Assembly: GCA_046329815.1 (NCBI GenBank)
Contig: JAXLTY010000002.1
Span: 806,001 to 870,000, forward strand
From: JADJSS01 sp046329815
Lineage (GTDB): Bacteria; Bacteroidota; Bacteroidia; Chitinophagales; JADIYW01
Reading direction: 5' to 3'
DNA: 64,000 nucleotides
The notes below the pieces were generated by a model. That model ran no database searches, was not told where the DNA came from, and saw only the letters and a list, made by a program, of their open reading frames with translations. Shown piece after piece: positions 9,145 to 18,573 of this stretch (within the stretch, counting starts at the first letter, position 1; each line of letters begins with the position of its first letter). Position numbers and translations under genes: made by a program.

Positions 9145-9243
9145 AGGAAAAACGATAATTAAAAGAAAGTTCCTTCTAAAACGTTAAAATTTAATTATTT
9201 AACACTACCTGAAAATAATTAAACATTTCATAGTCAATTGATT

Positions 9244-9275
9244 TTTGCTGCATTGATGTTAAATTCTTACCTTTG
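9244..9275 (+). promoter_or_regulatory. Bacteroidota-type promoter of yidC
   Basis: TTTG at 9244-9247 and TACCTTTG at 9268-9275 are separated by 20 bases, the classic TTTG-N20-TAnnTTTG arrangement. Transcription would begin near 9282, which rules out the upstream TTG codon at 9238 as a start and supports the ATG at 9295. Confidence 0.8.
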
Positions 9276-9294
9276 CATTTCAATTTTAAAAAAA

Positions 9295-11187
9295 ATGGGA
9301 TTTGACAAAAATACGGTCATTGGAATTGTACTGATCATGATGATTTATCTTGGTTTTACAGTGTACAATGATAAACAACAAGCCGAATACGAAAAAACGC
9401 ATCCGAAAGCAAAAACTGAAGCAAGCAAATATCCTGTTAATGACTCTTCTAAAAATGTTGCCGGAAAAGATTCAACTGTTGCAAATAATAATTCAGCGCT
9501 GGCAAATGTGGTGGATTCACTGAAAGCACAAAGTTTAGGAAGTTTTGCATCTTTTGCTCAAGGTAACGAACAGTTAATTACTATAGAGAATGATGATTGT
9601 ATTTATACATTATCGAACAAAGGCGGTGTTATCAAGAAAGTAGTTTTAAAAGGTTTTACAACATTTACTAAAAAACCATTGGTTTTATTTGAAGATCATG
9701 GTTCGGATTTTAACTTTTCTTTCTTAGCGAATAATAGTAAAACAACCATAGAAACTGAAAAATTGTTTTTCTCATCAACGGCTACTTCACAAAAAATTTC
9801 CGGTGATCAAAAACTGGATGTCGTTTATAAAATTGATTTAGGAAACGGAAAAACGTACGAACACAAATACACTTTGAATGGAAAAGGATACGCTGCTGAT
9901 TTTGTGATCAATGCGATAAACTTCGCTGATGTAATTCCTGCAAATAATCCGATCACTTTAAACTGGACACAAAATATTCCTGCAAAAGAAGGCGGCATTG
10001 ATGATGAACGTTATAATGCTGCTTTATATTACATGGATAGTGAAAAAGAAGATGATGATTTATCAAGAGACAAAGAAAAAACATTGGAATTGCCTTTGCA
10101 ATGGGTTTCTTACAAACAAAAATTCTTCAACACATCTTTGATCGCATCTAAAGATTTGTTCAACAAAAATGCAAAAATTCAAGTAAAAACTCCACTTGGA
10201 AGCATCGATACCGTAAAAACATTCAACACACAATTGCAGATTCCATTTAATAACTCAAACGCTTACAGCTTTCCGATGCAGTTGTATATGGGTCCGAATA
10301 AATTCAATGAGTTAAAAAAGATGGATGTTGGTTTGGATAAAATCATTCCGTTAGGTATCAGCATTTTAGCAATTATCAACAAATTCTTCATTTTACCGAT
10401 CTTCCATTTCTTAGGAAAATTCATTTCTAACTACGGTATCATCATTCTGATCTTAGCCGTTATCATTAAACTCGTTACATTTCCATTTACATTTAAATCA
10501 TCTATGTCGATGGCAAAGATGAAAGTGTTGAAACCAGAAATCGATGAATTGAAAAAGAAATATCCTGATCAGGCACAATTCGGACAAAAACAAATGGAAT
10601 TGTTTTCACAATCAGGCGTGAGTCCGTTTGGCGGTTGCTTGCCAATGTTGCTGCAAATGCCGATATTGATTGCCATGTACCGTTTGTTTCCTGCATCAAT
10701 AGAATTAAGGCAGCAACCATTCTTGTGGGCAACTGATCTATCGAGTTTCGATAGCATTATCAGTTGGAAACAAAGCATTCCGGTTATCGGAACTTTATTT
10801 GGAAACCACTTGAGTTTATTTACTATTTTAATGGCAATCTCTTCTATTTTAGTAACGAAACTCACGCAACAACAACAACCATCAACTGGCGGCGGTACCG
10901 GTGATATGATGGCTCAGCAAATGAAAATCATGCAATATGTGATGCCTGTTATGTTGATGTTCATGTTCAATAAGCAACCGGCTGCATTGAGTTATTACTA
11001 CTTCTTATTCAACGTATTGACATTAGCGCAAAACTGGTTCATTCAGAAATTCTTTGTGGACGAAGAAAAAATTCATTTGGAAATCCAGGAAAACAAAAAG
11101 AAACCGCCAAAGCAAAATGCATTCCAGCAAAAAATGCAGGAAATGATGAAGCAACAGGAAGAACTTAGAAAAAAACAAGGCAGATAA
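9295..11187 (+). CDS. yidC: Membrane protein insertase YidC
   Basis: The 631-residue protein (MGFDKNTVIGIVLIMMIYL start) has an N-terminal membrane anchor, a large periplasmic beta domain (about 75-335), and the conserved insertase core. The core runs from YGIIILILAVIIKLVTFPFTFKSS through SPFGGCLPMLLQMPILIAMYRLFP to MPVMLMFMFNKQPAALSYYYFLFNVL. A basic, Gln-rich C-terminal tail follows, as usual for ribosome-binding YidC. It inserts and folds inner-membrane proteins alone or with Sec. The promoter at 9244-9275 fixes the start; a strong terminator follows, so it is monocistronic. Confidence 0.97.
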   Translation: MGFDKNTVIGIVLIMMIYLGFTVYNDKQQAEYEKTHPKAKTEASKYPVNDSSKNVAGKDSTVANNNSALANVVDSLKAQSLGSFASFAQGNEQLITIENDDCIYTLSNKGGVIKKVVLKGFTTFTKKPLVLFEDHGSDFNFSFLANNSKTTIETEKLFFSSTATSQKISGDQKLDVVYKIDLGNGKTYEHKYTLNGKGYAADFVINAINFADVIPANNPITLNWTQNIPAKEGGIDDERYNAALYYMDSEKEDDDLSRDKEKTLELPLQWVSYKQKFFNTSLIASKDLFNKNAKIQVKTPLGSIDTVKTFNTQLQIPFNNSNAYSFPMQLYMGPNKFNELKKMDVGLDKIIPLGISILAIINKFFILPIFHFLGKFISNYGIIILILAVIIKLVTFPFTFKSSMSMAKMKVLKPEIDELKKKYPDQAQFGQKQMELFSQSGVSPFGGCLPMLLQMPILIAMYRLFPASIELRQQPFLWATDLSSFDSIISWKQSIPVIGTLFGNHLSLFTILMAISSILVTKLTQQQQPSTGGGTGDMMAQQMKIMQYVMPVMLMFMFNKQPAALSYYYFLFNVLTLAQNWFIQKFFVDEEKIHLEIQENKKKPPKQNAFQQKMQEMMKQQEELRKKQGR

Positions 11188-11209
11188 TTTACAGCAATGT
11201 TATGATATT

Positions 11210-11238
11210 AAAAAAGAACTCTATATGAGTTCTTTTTT
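11210..11238 (+). terminator. Rho-independent terminator after yidC
   Basis: A perfect inverted repeat AAAAAAGAACTC / GAGTTCTTTTTT encloses the loop TATAT and ends in a T run. It lies 23 bases past the yidC stop. Confidence 0.9.
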
Positions 11239-11285
11239 ATTTTATGATTTCAGTTTAAATATTACAGGTTTATACAACAAAAATG

Positions 11286-11293
11286 TATTTTTG
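11286..11293 (+). promoter_or_regulatory. Bacteroidota -7 promoter box for comEC
   Basis: TATTTTTG matches TAnnTTTG exactly. A transcription start near 11300 would lie only about ten bases before the TTG at 11310, which is used here as the comEC start. The -33 element is poor. Confidence 0.55.
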
Positions 11294-11309
11294 AAATAAA
11301 ACAATTGGT

Positions 11310-13394
11310 TTGGGTTTTAATTTCAAATATCTTCCTTTAGTAAAAATAGTTCTGGCACTTATTGCAGGTATTTTTATTTTCAATTTAATAGCTGTTCCAT
11401 TTAATTATTGTTTGTATTCCTGTTTATTTATTTTTATTTTATTTATTGTATTTCATTTTAGTGTTTCCAATTTATCATTAAAGAAACTAAGCGCTTACAC
11501 TGCTTATATCATTGTCTTTTTAGTTGGTGGTTTGATGGCAATGAATAAGAAAATTGAAAACCAGGAAAACCATTTCAGCAAACGATGTGCAGTGTTTGCG
11601 AAAGGTGTCATTTTTCAATCTTTGGAAGAAAAAGATAAAAGTTATAAAACAGTAATCAAAATAAATGAAGTTATTGACAGCTTGAATAAAGCACATACAG
11701 CAACCGGAAAGCTTTTGGTTTATTTCGCTAAAGATTCACTGCTAAAAAATGCTGAAATTGGTGATGAGATTTTATTCAAACTAAATTATAATACAGTTGA
11801 AGCACCGAAAAATCCTGGTCAGTTTGATTATAAAAATTATTTGAAATACAAATCCATTTTCCATCAGCAATATATTGGTTTAAATCAATACCAGATTATT
11901 TCAAAGCATCAATATTTACTGGTAAAACGCGTTAGTGATAAGATTGGAAAATATGCGCAATCTATTTTAAAACAATACATTCCAAAAAAAGAAAACTTTG
12001 CATTGGCTGATGGCATTTTGCTTGGTCACCGCGCTGATATAGATATGGATTTGTACAATGCATTTGCATACACAGGTATTCTGCACATTTTATCGGTTTC
12101 CGGTTTACATGTTGGTATCATTTATGGTATGCTATTTTTCATTTTGTCTATCATAAAAGATAAAAACAAGAAGATACGAATTACAAAATTTGTTGTCATT
12201 ACAATATGTATTTGGATGTTTACATTCATCACCGGTTTTTCGGCTGCTTGCGTGCGCGCTGCAATATTATTTACCTTATTGAATTATGCTAAAAATTTCA
12301 AGGAAAATACAAACAATCTGAATTTGTTAGCAGGCGCAGCTTTGCTGCAATTACTCATTGATCCGAACAATTTGTACGACATTGGTTTCCAGTTATCGTA
12401 CCTGGCAATGCTTGGTCTGTTTATTTTTTATAAACCGATTTACGCACTGTTCTATCATCCAAATAAATTAGTCGATTGGACATGGCAATTATGGTCAGCT
12501 TCACTGGCGGCACAAGTATTTACTGTACCTTTGAGCATTTATTATTTTGGAAATTTTCCTACTTATTTCCTGTTCGCTAATATTTTCGCAATACCATTGT
12601 CTGCAGTGATTTTGTGGCTAAGTGTAGCATTAATTCCATTGAGTTTAATTCCATTCTTGGCAAAACTGATTGGTATCGTCAATTCATTGGTCATTTCTAT
12701 TTTCATACAACTCACCTATTTCTTTTCCGGTTTGCCGTTTGGAAAACTATTCAATTTATATATTACAAAATGGCAGTTAGTTTTATTATTCATAGCAGTG
12801 GTGCTGCTGACGATTTCTATCGTAAAACAAAAACCGAAGTTTTTAATGGCTTGTCTGAGTTTATTTTTATGTACGATTTTGATGTCGTTTGTTTACAATA
12901 AAAGCGAAATTTCTAAAAATGAAATCATTTTGTATTCAGTTCCAAAAAATTTAGTGATTGCAAGTAATGTTAATCAACAGCAAACCATTATTTCAAAAGA
13001 TACCATTACTGAAAAATCGTTTTCGTTTTGCATTAAAAACTCTTATCGCAATTACAGAATTGATTCCACAAAAAATTATTTATTGAGCGATTCTGTTTCA
13101 GACAACCAATTGTACATTGGCAAAGACATGTTATTTATAAATGGAAAAAGTTTTTACTTGCTGAATCATAATAATACACGCAAAGCATTTTCAACACCAC
13201 TGAAAGTTGATTATTTAATTTTGAGCGACAACTGTTTTCTGAATATTGAAAGCGTGAAAACTAATTTTCAATATAAACAACTCATTATTTCCAGCGACAA
13301 CGATAATTATCACCTGAACATCTTCCGGAAATTATTGAATGAAAACAACATAAAATTTGTCGATTTGAGCGAAAAAGCGTTAGTGATTGAATAA
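11310..13394 (+). CDS. comEC: ComEC/Rec2-family DNA uptake channel, lacking a complete MBL domain
   Basis: The 694-residue polytopic protein has three N-terminal membrane helices, a soluble DUF4131-like domain (about 75-200), and the Competence domain with ADGILLGHRADID, YTGILHILSVSGLHVGIIYG and FSAACVRAAILF. ComEC passes single-stranded DNA across the inner membrane during transformation. The C-terminal 160 residues stand where other ComEC proteins have a metallo-beta-lactamase domain, but no HxHxDH motif is present. The only plausible start is the TTG at 11310: an in-frame stop lies at 11292 and no ATG occurs before residue 76. Its stop is 3 bases from the convergent gene. Confidence 0.88.
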   Translation: MGFNFKYLPLVKIVLALIAGIFIFNLIAVPFNYCLYSCLFIFILFIVFHFSVSNLSLKKLSAYTAYIIVFLVGGLMAMNKKIENQENHFSKRCAVFAKGVIFQSLEEKDKSYKTVIKINEVIDSLNKAHTATGKLLVYFAKDSLLKNAEIGDEILFKLNYNTVEAPKNPGQFDYKNYLKYKSIFHQQYIGLNQYQIISKHQYLLVKRVSDKIGKYAQSILKQYIPKKENFALADGILLGHRADIDMDLYNAFAYTGILHILSVSGLHVGIIYGMLFFILSIIKDKNKKIRITKFVVITICIWMFTFITGFSAACVRAAILFTLLNYAKNFKENTNNLNLLAGAALLQLLIDPNNLYDIGFQLSYLAMLGLFIFYKPIYALFYHPNKLVDWTWQLWSASLAAQVFTVPLSIYYFGNFPTYFLFANIFAIPLSAVILWLSVALIPLSLIPFLAKLIGIVNSLVISIFIQLTYFFSGLPFGKLFNLYITKWQLVLLFIAVVLLTISIVKQKPKFLMACLSLFLCTILMSFVYNKSEISKNEIILYSVPKNLVIASNVNQQQTIISKDTITEKSFSFCIKNSYRNYRIDSTKNYLLSDSVSDNQLYIGKDMLFINGKSFYLLNHNNTRKAFSTPLKVDYLILSDNCFLNIESVKTNFQYKQLIISSDNDNYHLNIFRKLLNENNIKFVDLSEKALVIE

Positions 13395-13397
13395 TAA

Positions 13398-13793
13398 TTA
13401 TTTGCTATTATCTCTAGATTTTGACCTAAACCAATAAGCCATTATTACACTTGCTGCACTACCTGTAATGATTGCAGCTCCTTGTGTTGGAAATCCTTTG
13501 GATATTGAGTAACAACCAACCGCAAAAATTAAAGCACTACTTGTAAACCCTAATAACTGACCTAATATAGTACTAACCTTAAATGTCCAAGTTATTCTAT
13601 CTTCATTTTGTTGGCGCATTTTTATCTCACTTTCTGCCAAATCCATCCACTTTTTTGTACTACCAGGACATAAAAGTTCATATTCTTTTAAAGTTTCTGG
13701 ATCAGGCATAATGCCTTCAAAACTTGTTCCTTCAACGGTCTGATCAGGACGAACAATTACTTTCTTCTTATTATGATTTGGTTTAGTGCTCAA
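13398..13793 (-). CDS. Small two-helix membrane protein, unknown function
   Basis: The 131-residue protein has a soluble N-terminal half (FEGIMPDPETLKEYELLCPGS) and two membrane helices (about 72-94 and 99-119), the second after a short PTQG turn. The N-terminal part resembles the short cytoplasmic stretch of DUF2335-type membrane proteins, but I would not assign a family firmly. The start is a TTG inside the end of the upstream gene (11-bp overlap), suggesting translational coupling; an ATG 28 codons later is the alternative. Confidence 0.6.
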   Translation of the reverse strand: MSTKPNHNKKKVIVRPDQTVEGTSFEGIMPDPETLKEYELLCPGSTKKWMDLAESEIKMRQQNEDRITWTFKVSTILGQLLGFTSSALIFAVGCYSISKGFPTQGAAIITGSAASVIMAYWFRSKSRDNSK

Positions 13794-13998
13794 GGTGTAA
13801 AACTTCTTTTCGCAATTTTACAAAAGATTTACGATAGCCTGAGTTTACACGCTTAATATCATTTTTTATCTTATCACTTGATTGCTCTTTCATAATTTCT
13901 TTCGTTTTTTCTGACGCAGGATTATCCATAAATCCAAAAAACGAGAAAAAGCCATCAAGTATATAATCTAAATCTAATGTTGAAATCTTGTTATCCAT
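13783..13998 (-). CDS. Small hypothetical protein
   Basis: The 71-residue, lysine-rich soluble protein begins with MDNKISTLDLDYILDGFFSFFGFMDNPASEKTKEIM. No family is recognised. It overlaps the next gene by 11 bases on the same strand, so the two form a two-gene unit. Upstream, 13999-14212 is AT-rich and I see no gene there, only the space between this unit and the biotin operon end. Confidence 0.5.
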   Translation of the reverse strand: MDNKISTLDLDYILDGFFSFFGFMDNPASEKTKEIMKEQSSDKIKNDIKRVNSGYRKSFVKLRKEVLHLEH

Positions 13999-14212
13999 GG
14001 TTAGAAAGTAGTCTTAACTTATTTTACAACAATATAAATCAATACAATGTTCCAAATAAACGTTGACATTTGCATATAAATTGTGTTAAGAATTGTTTAT
14101 AAGTCATCTTAAATACGATTATAAAGATATAAATAGATATTTAAATGTGCAACTACAAAGTATAATTATTTAGCTTTTAAAATATCCAAATGTTAGCTTT
14201 AAAATTAAACTT

Positions 14213-15478
14213 TTAAATCAACTCCAACACTTCACCAATCACATCATACACTTTTTGCAATTGCTCTTTGGTGATAACGTATGGCGGCAACACATATACT
14301 GTATTTCCAAGTGGTCGCAGCAACACACCACGTTTGATGAAATTATCATATAGAAAATCGCGGATATTATTGAAATAATTGGACGATGCTTCACTTTTTA
14401 CGTCAAAAGCTGCAATCGTTCCTGTCTGGCGCACGTTTTCAATTTTCGGATTTGATTTTAGTTTCGATAAATAATGGCTTTGCCATTCAACTAAATTATT
14501 AATCGTTAGCTGAGCATCGTTAATCAAATCCAAACTTGCGCAGGCAGCAGCACACGCCAATGGATTTCCGGTATAAGAATGTCCGTGAAAAAAGGTTTTT
14601 AGTTTATCACTGCTTAAAAATGCTTCGTAAATCTGTTGTGTACAAGTAGTGATGCCTAAAGGCAGGAATCCACCTGTAATACCTTTCGACAAACAAAAAA
14701 TATCAGGTTTATTAGTCAAATAATCTGTTGCAAAGATTTTTCCGGTTCGGTAAAATCCGGTCATCACTTCATCAGCGATGCAAATTACCTGGTTTTGCTG
14801 GGCAATTTCTACCAGTTTATCGAGAAATTTAGCTTCATACATCAGCATGCCTGCAGAACCTTGAATCAATGGCTCAAAAATAAACGCAGCCACATTTTTT
14901 TGAGTGATAATTTGGTGAAATTGGCTTTGAATAGCTTCAAAATTGCTTTCATTTGGTAAATCAATAAATTCCACATCAAACAAAAATGACTCAAACGGCT
15001 GGTTGAAACTGCCGCGCGCGCCAACCGACATCGCGCCAAACGTGTCTCCATGATAAGCATTTTTGAATGCAATAATCGTTGTTTTTGGCTGATTTTGGTT
15101 GTACCAAAACTGGATCGCCATCTTTATCGCCACTTCTACACATGTCGAACCATTGTCAGAAAAGAAGATTTTGGATTGATTTTTTGGTAAAATCTGGAGC
15201 AGTTTTTTAGAAAGTTCGATGGCTGATGGATGCGAAAATCCGGCAAAGATCACATGTTCGAGTTCATCGAGTTGTTTTTTAACGCTGTTGGCAATATGTT
15301 CGTTGCAGTGTCCGAACAAATTGGTCCACCAACTGGAAACTGCATCAATATATTCATTTCCGTTTTCGTCGATCAGAATCGTATCTTTTCCTTTCACGAT
15401 GACTAAATTCTCGCCAGCCGTTTGATGTTGCGTAAACGGATGCCAGATATTTTGTTGGTCGATTTTGGAAAGCTGCAT
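14213..15478 (-). CDS. bioA: Adenosylmethionine-8-amino-7-oxononanoate aminotransferase
   Basis: The 421-residue class III aminotransferase begins with the BioA-typical NIWHPFTQHQ. It carries YIDAVSSWWTNLFGH, FFSDNGSTCVEVAIKMA, IADEVMTGFYRTG, and the PLP lysine in FCLSKGITGG. It makes 7,8-diaminononanoate from KAPA using S-adenosylmethionine as amino donor. It is the last gene of the bioB-bioF-bioD-bioA unit and starts 3 bases after the bioD stop. Confidence 0.96.
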   Translation of the reverse strand: MQLSKIDQQNIWHPFTQHQTAGENLVIVKGKDTILIDENGNEYIDAVSSWWTNLFGHCNEHIANSVKKQLDELEHVIFAGFSHPSAIELSKKLLQILPKNQSKIFFSDNGSTCVEVAIKMAIQFWYNQNQPKTTIIAFKNAYHGDTFGAMSVGARGSFNQPFESFLFDVEFIDLPNESNFEAIQSQFHQIITQKNVAAFIFEPLIQGSAGMLMYEAKFLDKLVEIAQQNQVICIADEVMTGFYRTGKIFATDYLTNKPDIFCLSKGITGGFLPLGITTCTQQIYEAFLSSDKLKTFFHGHSYTGNPLACAAACASLDLINDAQLTINNLVEWQSHYLSKLKSNPKIENVRQTGTIAAFDVKSEASSNYFNNIRDFLYDNFIKRGVLLRPLGNTVYVLPPYVITKEQLQKVYDVIGEVLELI

Positions 15479-15481
15479 ATT

Positions 15482-16096
15482 CTAATCCAATAAATGTTTA
15501 AATTGTTTTGCCTGTTCGGAAATAAAATTAGATGTCAGATTGTCAGCAAACGGAATCTTGCCTGCTAATGGAATTTTAGAATATTCTAAAATATATCGTT
15601 CCGTTTCAGGATTTGGTTCACCACTAAAAATGATTCCTTCAATCGGAATATTTCGTTGCTTTAATGCTTCGATGGATAACAAAGTATGATTTATGCTTCC
15701 TAAATAATTCATAGAAATAAGTATTACAGGTAATTGTAATCTTTTAATTAAATCAATACATAAATATTTTTCTGATAAAGGCGAAAGCAAACCACCTGCT
15801 GTTTCTATTATCAAGTGATTATTTGTATTTATTAATTCAATTAATTCTATATCAATTACTTTTGATTCTAATTTAGCAGCTAAATGTGGCGAAACCGGCT
15901 CATTTAATAAAAACGCTTCTCGGTGAATAATGTTGTGATTTCGAGCATACTTCTCAATAAAATGGCTGTCTGTATTATCTACGTTACCAGACTGAACCGG
16001 CTTCCAGTAATCAGCAGCAAGTGCCTCCACCAATACCGCAGATGCTACCGTTTTACCAATATCAGTTCCAATTCCGGCTATAACATATTTTTTCAT
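15482..16096 (-). CDS. bioD: Dethiobiotin synthetase
   Basis: The 204-residue P-loop protein starts with IAGIGTDIGKTVASA, the BioD nucleotide-binding loop. It also has YWKPVQSG, whose Lys contacts the carbamate, and the IIETAGGLLSPL Walker B-like stretch. It closes the ureido ring of dethiobiotin from diaminononanoate, CO2 and ATP. It sits between bioF and bioA with 3-base gaps on both sides, indicating tight co-translation. Confidence 0.95.
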   Translation of the reverse strand: MKKYVIAGIGTDIGKTVASAVLVEALAADYWKPVQSGNVDNTDSHFIEKYARNHNIIHREAFLLNEPVSPHLAAKLESKVIDIELIELINTNNHLIIETAGGLLSPLSEKYLCIDLIKRLQLPVILISMNYLGSINHTLLSIEALKQRNIPIEGIIFSGEPNPETERYILEYSKIPLAGKIPFADNLTSNFISEQAKQFKHLLD

Positions 16097-16099
16097 ATA

Positions 16100-17230
16100 C
16101 TATTGATAATCAGTTAGTAAATCACACAGCAAATCAATTTCAGCTTTTGAATTATAACTATGCAAAATAATTCTCAGCCGTTCTGTGCCTTTGGATACGG
16201 TTGGCGACACAATTGGTCGAATATCTAATCCATTTTCCTGAAGATATTTAGCCATATTTCTGCAATTCTCGTTTCCATTTATCAATAATCCGAAAATCGG
16301 ACCATTGCCTGTGAGTCTGAATTTGTTTTTTAAGTGCGTTATTTTATTTTTAAAGTATAAAATTAATTGATTTATTTTATTTTGTTGATTTATAGTATTT
16401 TGTAAATATAAATAACTATGTTTCACAGTCAATAAATTATGCGTATCCAATGCTGTTGAGTAAATAAAAGGTTTCGAGAAATTAATCAGGTAGCTTATTA
16501 ATTGACGGCTGCCGACAACCACAGCACCATGGCTGCCGATGGCTTTTCCAAAGGTATAGACACGCGCAAAGCACTGTTCTTCTATTCCGGCTTCATTACA
16601 CAATCCTGAACCATTTCTGCCAAAAAGTCCTGTTGCATGTGCTTCATCAATAATTAGATGAAGACCATATTTTATCGCTAAATCAGTTAATTTTTTGAGT
16701 TCCGGCGTATCACCTTCCATAGAAAAAAGCGATTCTGTGATAATAAAAGCAACTTCGTAGCTTGTGTTTTGTAACTTATTTTCTAAATCTGCTAGATTAT
16801 TATGCTGAAAACCAACCAATTTAGCACCGCTTAACTGCATACCCTGATGAATAGATGCATGTACCAATTCATCGTAGAAAATTACATCATTTGGCCGTGC
16901 AACGGTAGAAATCAGTCCGACATTAGCATCAAAGCCGGAATTAAACAGCAAAGCAGCTTCTGCATGGTGCGTTTTGGCTAATAATTGCTCCAATTCTTCA
17001 TAAAGTGCTGAATTTCCATTCAATAAACGCGAGCCGGTTGCTCCGTTTTTTAAAGATTTAAGAGTATTGTATTCCATATCAACCTGTTGTTTTATATAAG
17101 CCGACCTGGAAAAACCCAAATAATCATTGGAAGAAAAATCAATAAGTGATTGATTAACTGTTAATTGACGATAAAGATGTGCATCTTTTCGTTCAGTAAG
17201 ATAGTTTTCTATGCGTTCGTTGATATTCAT
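16100..17230 (-). CDS. bioF: 8-amino-7-oxononanoate synthase
   Basis: The 376-residue alpha-oxoamine synthase has SSNDYLGFS near the N-terminus, NGATGSRLLNGN, the PLP-Asp/His region IIDEAHATGLFGRNGSG, and the PLP lysine in YTFGKAIGSHGA. It condenses pimeloyl-ACP or -CoA with L-alanine to KAPA. It is separated from bioB by 330 bases that contain a 21-bp repeat tract, whereas it is only 3 bases from bioD. No bioC, bioH or bioG for making the pimeloyl precursor is visible in the operon. Confidence 0.95.
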   Translation of the reverse strand: MNINERIENYLTERKDAHLYRQLTVNQSLIDFSSNDYLGFSRSAYIKQQVDMEYNTLKSLKNGATGSRLLNGNSALYEELEQLLAKTHHAEAALLFNSGFDANVGLISTVARPNDVIFYDELVHASIHQGMQLSGAKLVGFQHNNLADLENKLQNTSYEVAFIITESLFSMEGDTPELKKLTDLAIKYGLHLIIDEAHATGLFGRNGSGLCNEAGIEEQCFARVYTFGKAIGSHGAVVVGSRQLISYLINFSKPFIYSTALDTHNLLTVKHSYLYLQNTINQQNKINQLILYFKNKITHLKNKFRLTGNGPIFGLLINGNENCRNMAKYLQENGLDIRPIVSPTVSKGTERLRIILHSYNSKAEIDLLCDLLTDYQ

Positions 17231-17284
17231 TAATTAATCAAGCGTAAATATCTATACAGGTATAATCATTTTTAAATGCTACAT

Positions 17285-17536
17285 TTTAAGTGCTCCTCAT
17301 TATTCTATAGGTCTTCCTGCCATTTTCATAGGTGCTCCTATCATTTTAATAGGTTATCCTACAATAAGAATACGAATAGCTGTCATTTTTGCAGGTGTTC
17401 CTACATAACTATATAGCTGCTCCTATGATTTTTATAGGTGCTCCTAGCTATTTCACATGAGATCCTGTCAATTTTACAGGTTCACCTAAGTATATATTCA
17501 GGAACTCTTATGAAATTGGTATGAGATGCTTTGTTT
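17285..17536. repeat. Degenerate 21-bp tandem repeat tract between bioB and bioF (12 units), array B
   Basis: Twelve 21-bp units start at 17285, 17306, 17327 and every 21 bases to 17516. Most units contain a small inverted repeat of the type ATAGG-TGCT-CCTAT or ACAGG-TTCA-CCTA followed by an AT-rich spacer, so each unit could form a 5-bp hairpin. The tract fills the only large gap inside the biotin operon and would be transcribed from bioB into bioF as a chain of weak hairpins. No gene is seen in 17231-17560. Confidence 0.88.
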
Positions 17537-17560
17537 TTCAGATAAATATCTAATAAACAA

Positions 17561-18538
17561 TTAATTAGCTTCCACAAATTCATTTTTAAACGCCTCGCGT
17601 GGTTTTAAACCTAGCAAATCGAACATCGCCATATCATCGGTGAACGTAGGATTTGGTGTCGTCAACAGTTTATCACCGGCGAAAATAGAATTAGCGCCAG
17701 CCATGAAGCACAACGCCTGCTCGGAAACCGGCATATCCAATCGGCCGGCACTCAAGCGAACCATGGTTTTCGGCATCGTGATACGAACTGTTGCAATCAT
17801 GCGCACCATGTCAAACACAGAAACGCGTTTCATGTCTTCCAGTGGTGTTCCTTCAACTGCTACTAAAGCGTTAACCGGCACAGATTCAGGATGTTCAGGC
17901 AGCGTAGCTAAAGTAAGAATCATACCAATTCTGGCATCATGGCTCTCACCCATTCCGATGATTCCTCCACTGCAAACGCTGATACCAGCTTTGCGCACAT
18001 TGCCAATGGTATTCAAACGATCTGCATAAGTGCGCGTAGTGATGATTTTATCGTAGTGCTCTTCCGAAGTATCTAAGTTGTGATTGTATGCATACAAACC
18101 GGCATCTTTTAATTTCTCTGCCTGCTCTTCGGTGAGCATGCCCATGGTGCAGCAAACTTCCAGTCCGATGTTGTTTACGCCTTTCACCATTTCCAATACA
18201 TTATCAAAATCTCGGTTATTGCGCACTTCGCGCCATGCAGCGCCCATACAAAAACGCGTAGAGCCATTGTCTTTCGCCTCCTGTGCTTTCTCGAGCACCT
18301 CTGTAACATTCATCAGCTTGTGCGCTTTCACGTTGGTGTGGTAGCGAGCCGCTTGCGGACAATATGCACAGTCTTCGGCACAACCGCCTGTTTTTACCGA
18401 TAAAAGTGTACAAACCTGCACTTCTCCTGTCTGGTTATGTTCGCGGTGAACAGTTGCCGCCTGGTACATTAATTCCAGTAATGGCTGATTGTATATTGCT
18501 TGTATTTCTGAAAATGACCAATTATTTCTGATTTGCAT
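17561..18538 (-). CDS. bioB: Biotin synthase
   Basis: The 325-residue radical SAM enzyme has the cluster motif GGCAEDCAYCPQ (Cys53, Cys57, Cys60), then AAWREVRNN, YNHNLDTSEEHYDKIITTRTY, CSGGIIGMGE and the C-terminal SAGRLDMP and MAGANSIFAGDKLLTTPNP blocks that hold the second [2Fe-2S] site. It inserts sulfur into dethiobiotin. It lies 35 bases behind a DUF4296 lipoprotein gene and leads the biotin genes, so transcription may start upstream of that lipoprotein gene. Confidence 0.97.
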   Translation of the reverse strand: MQIRNNWSFSEIQAIYNQPLLELMYQAATVHREHNQTGEVQVCTLLSVKTGGCAEDCAYCPQAARYHTNVKAHKLMNVTEVLEKAQEAKDNGSTRFCMGAAWREVRNNRDFDNVLEMVKGVNNIGLEVCCTMGMLTEEQAEKLKDAGLYAYNHNLDTSEEHYDKIITTRTYADRLNTIGNVRKAGISVCSGGIIGMGESHDARIGMILTLATLPEHPESVPVNALVAVEGTPLEDMKRVSVFDMVRMIATVRITMPKTMVRLSAGRLDMPVSEQALCFMAGANSIFAGDKLLTTPNPTFTDDMAMFDLLGLKPREAFKNEFVEAN

Positions 18539-18573
18539 ATCGATTTTTTTTTTTAAGCATTAAAGTAATACAA

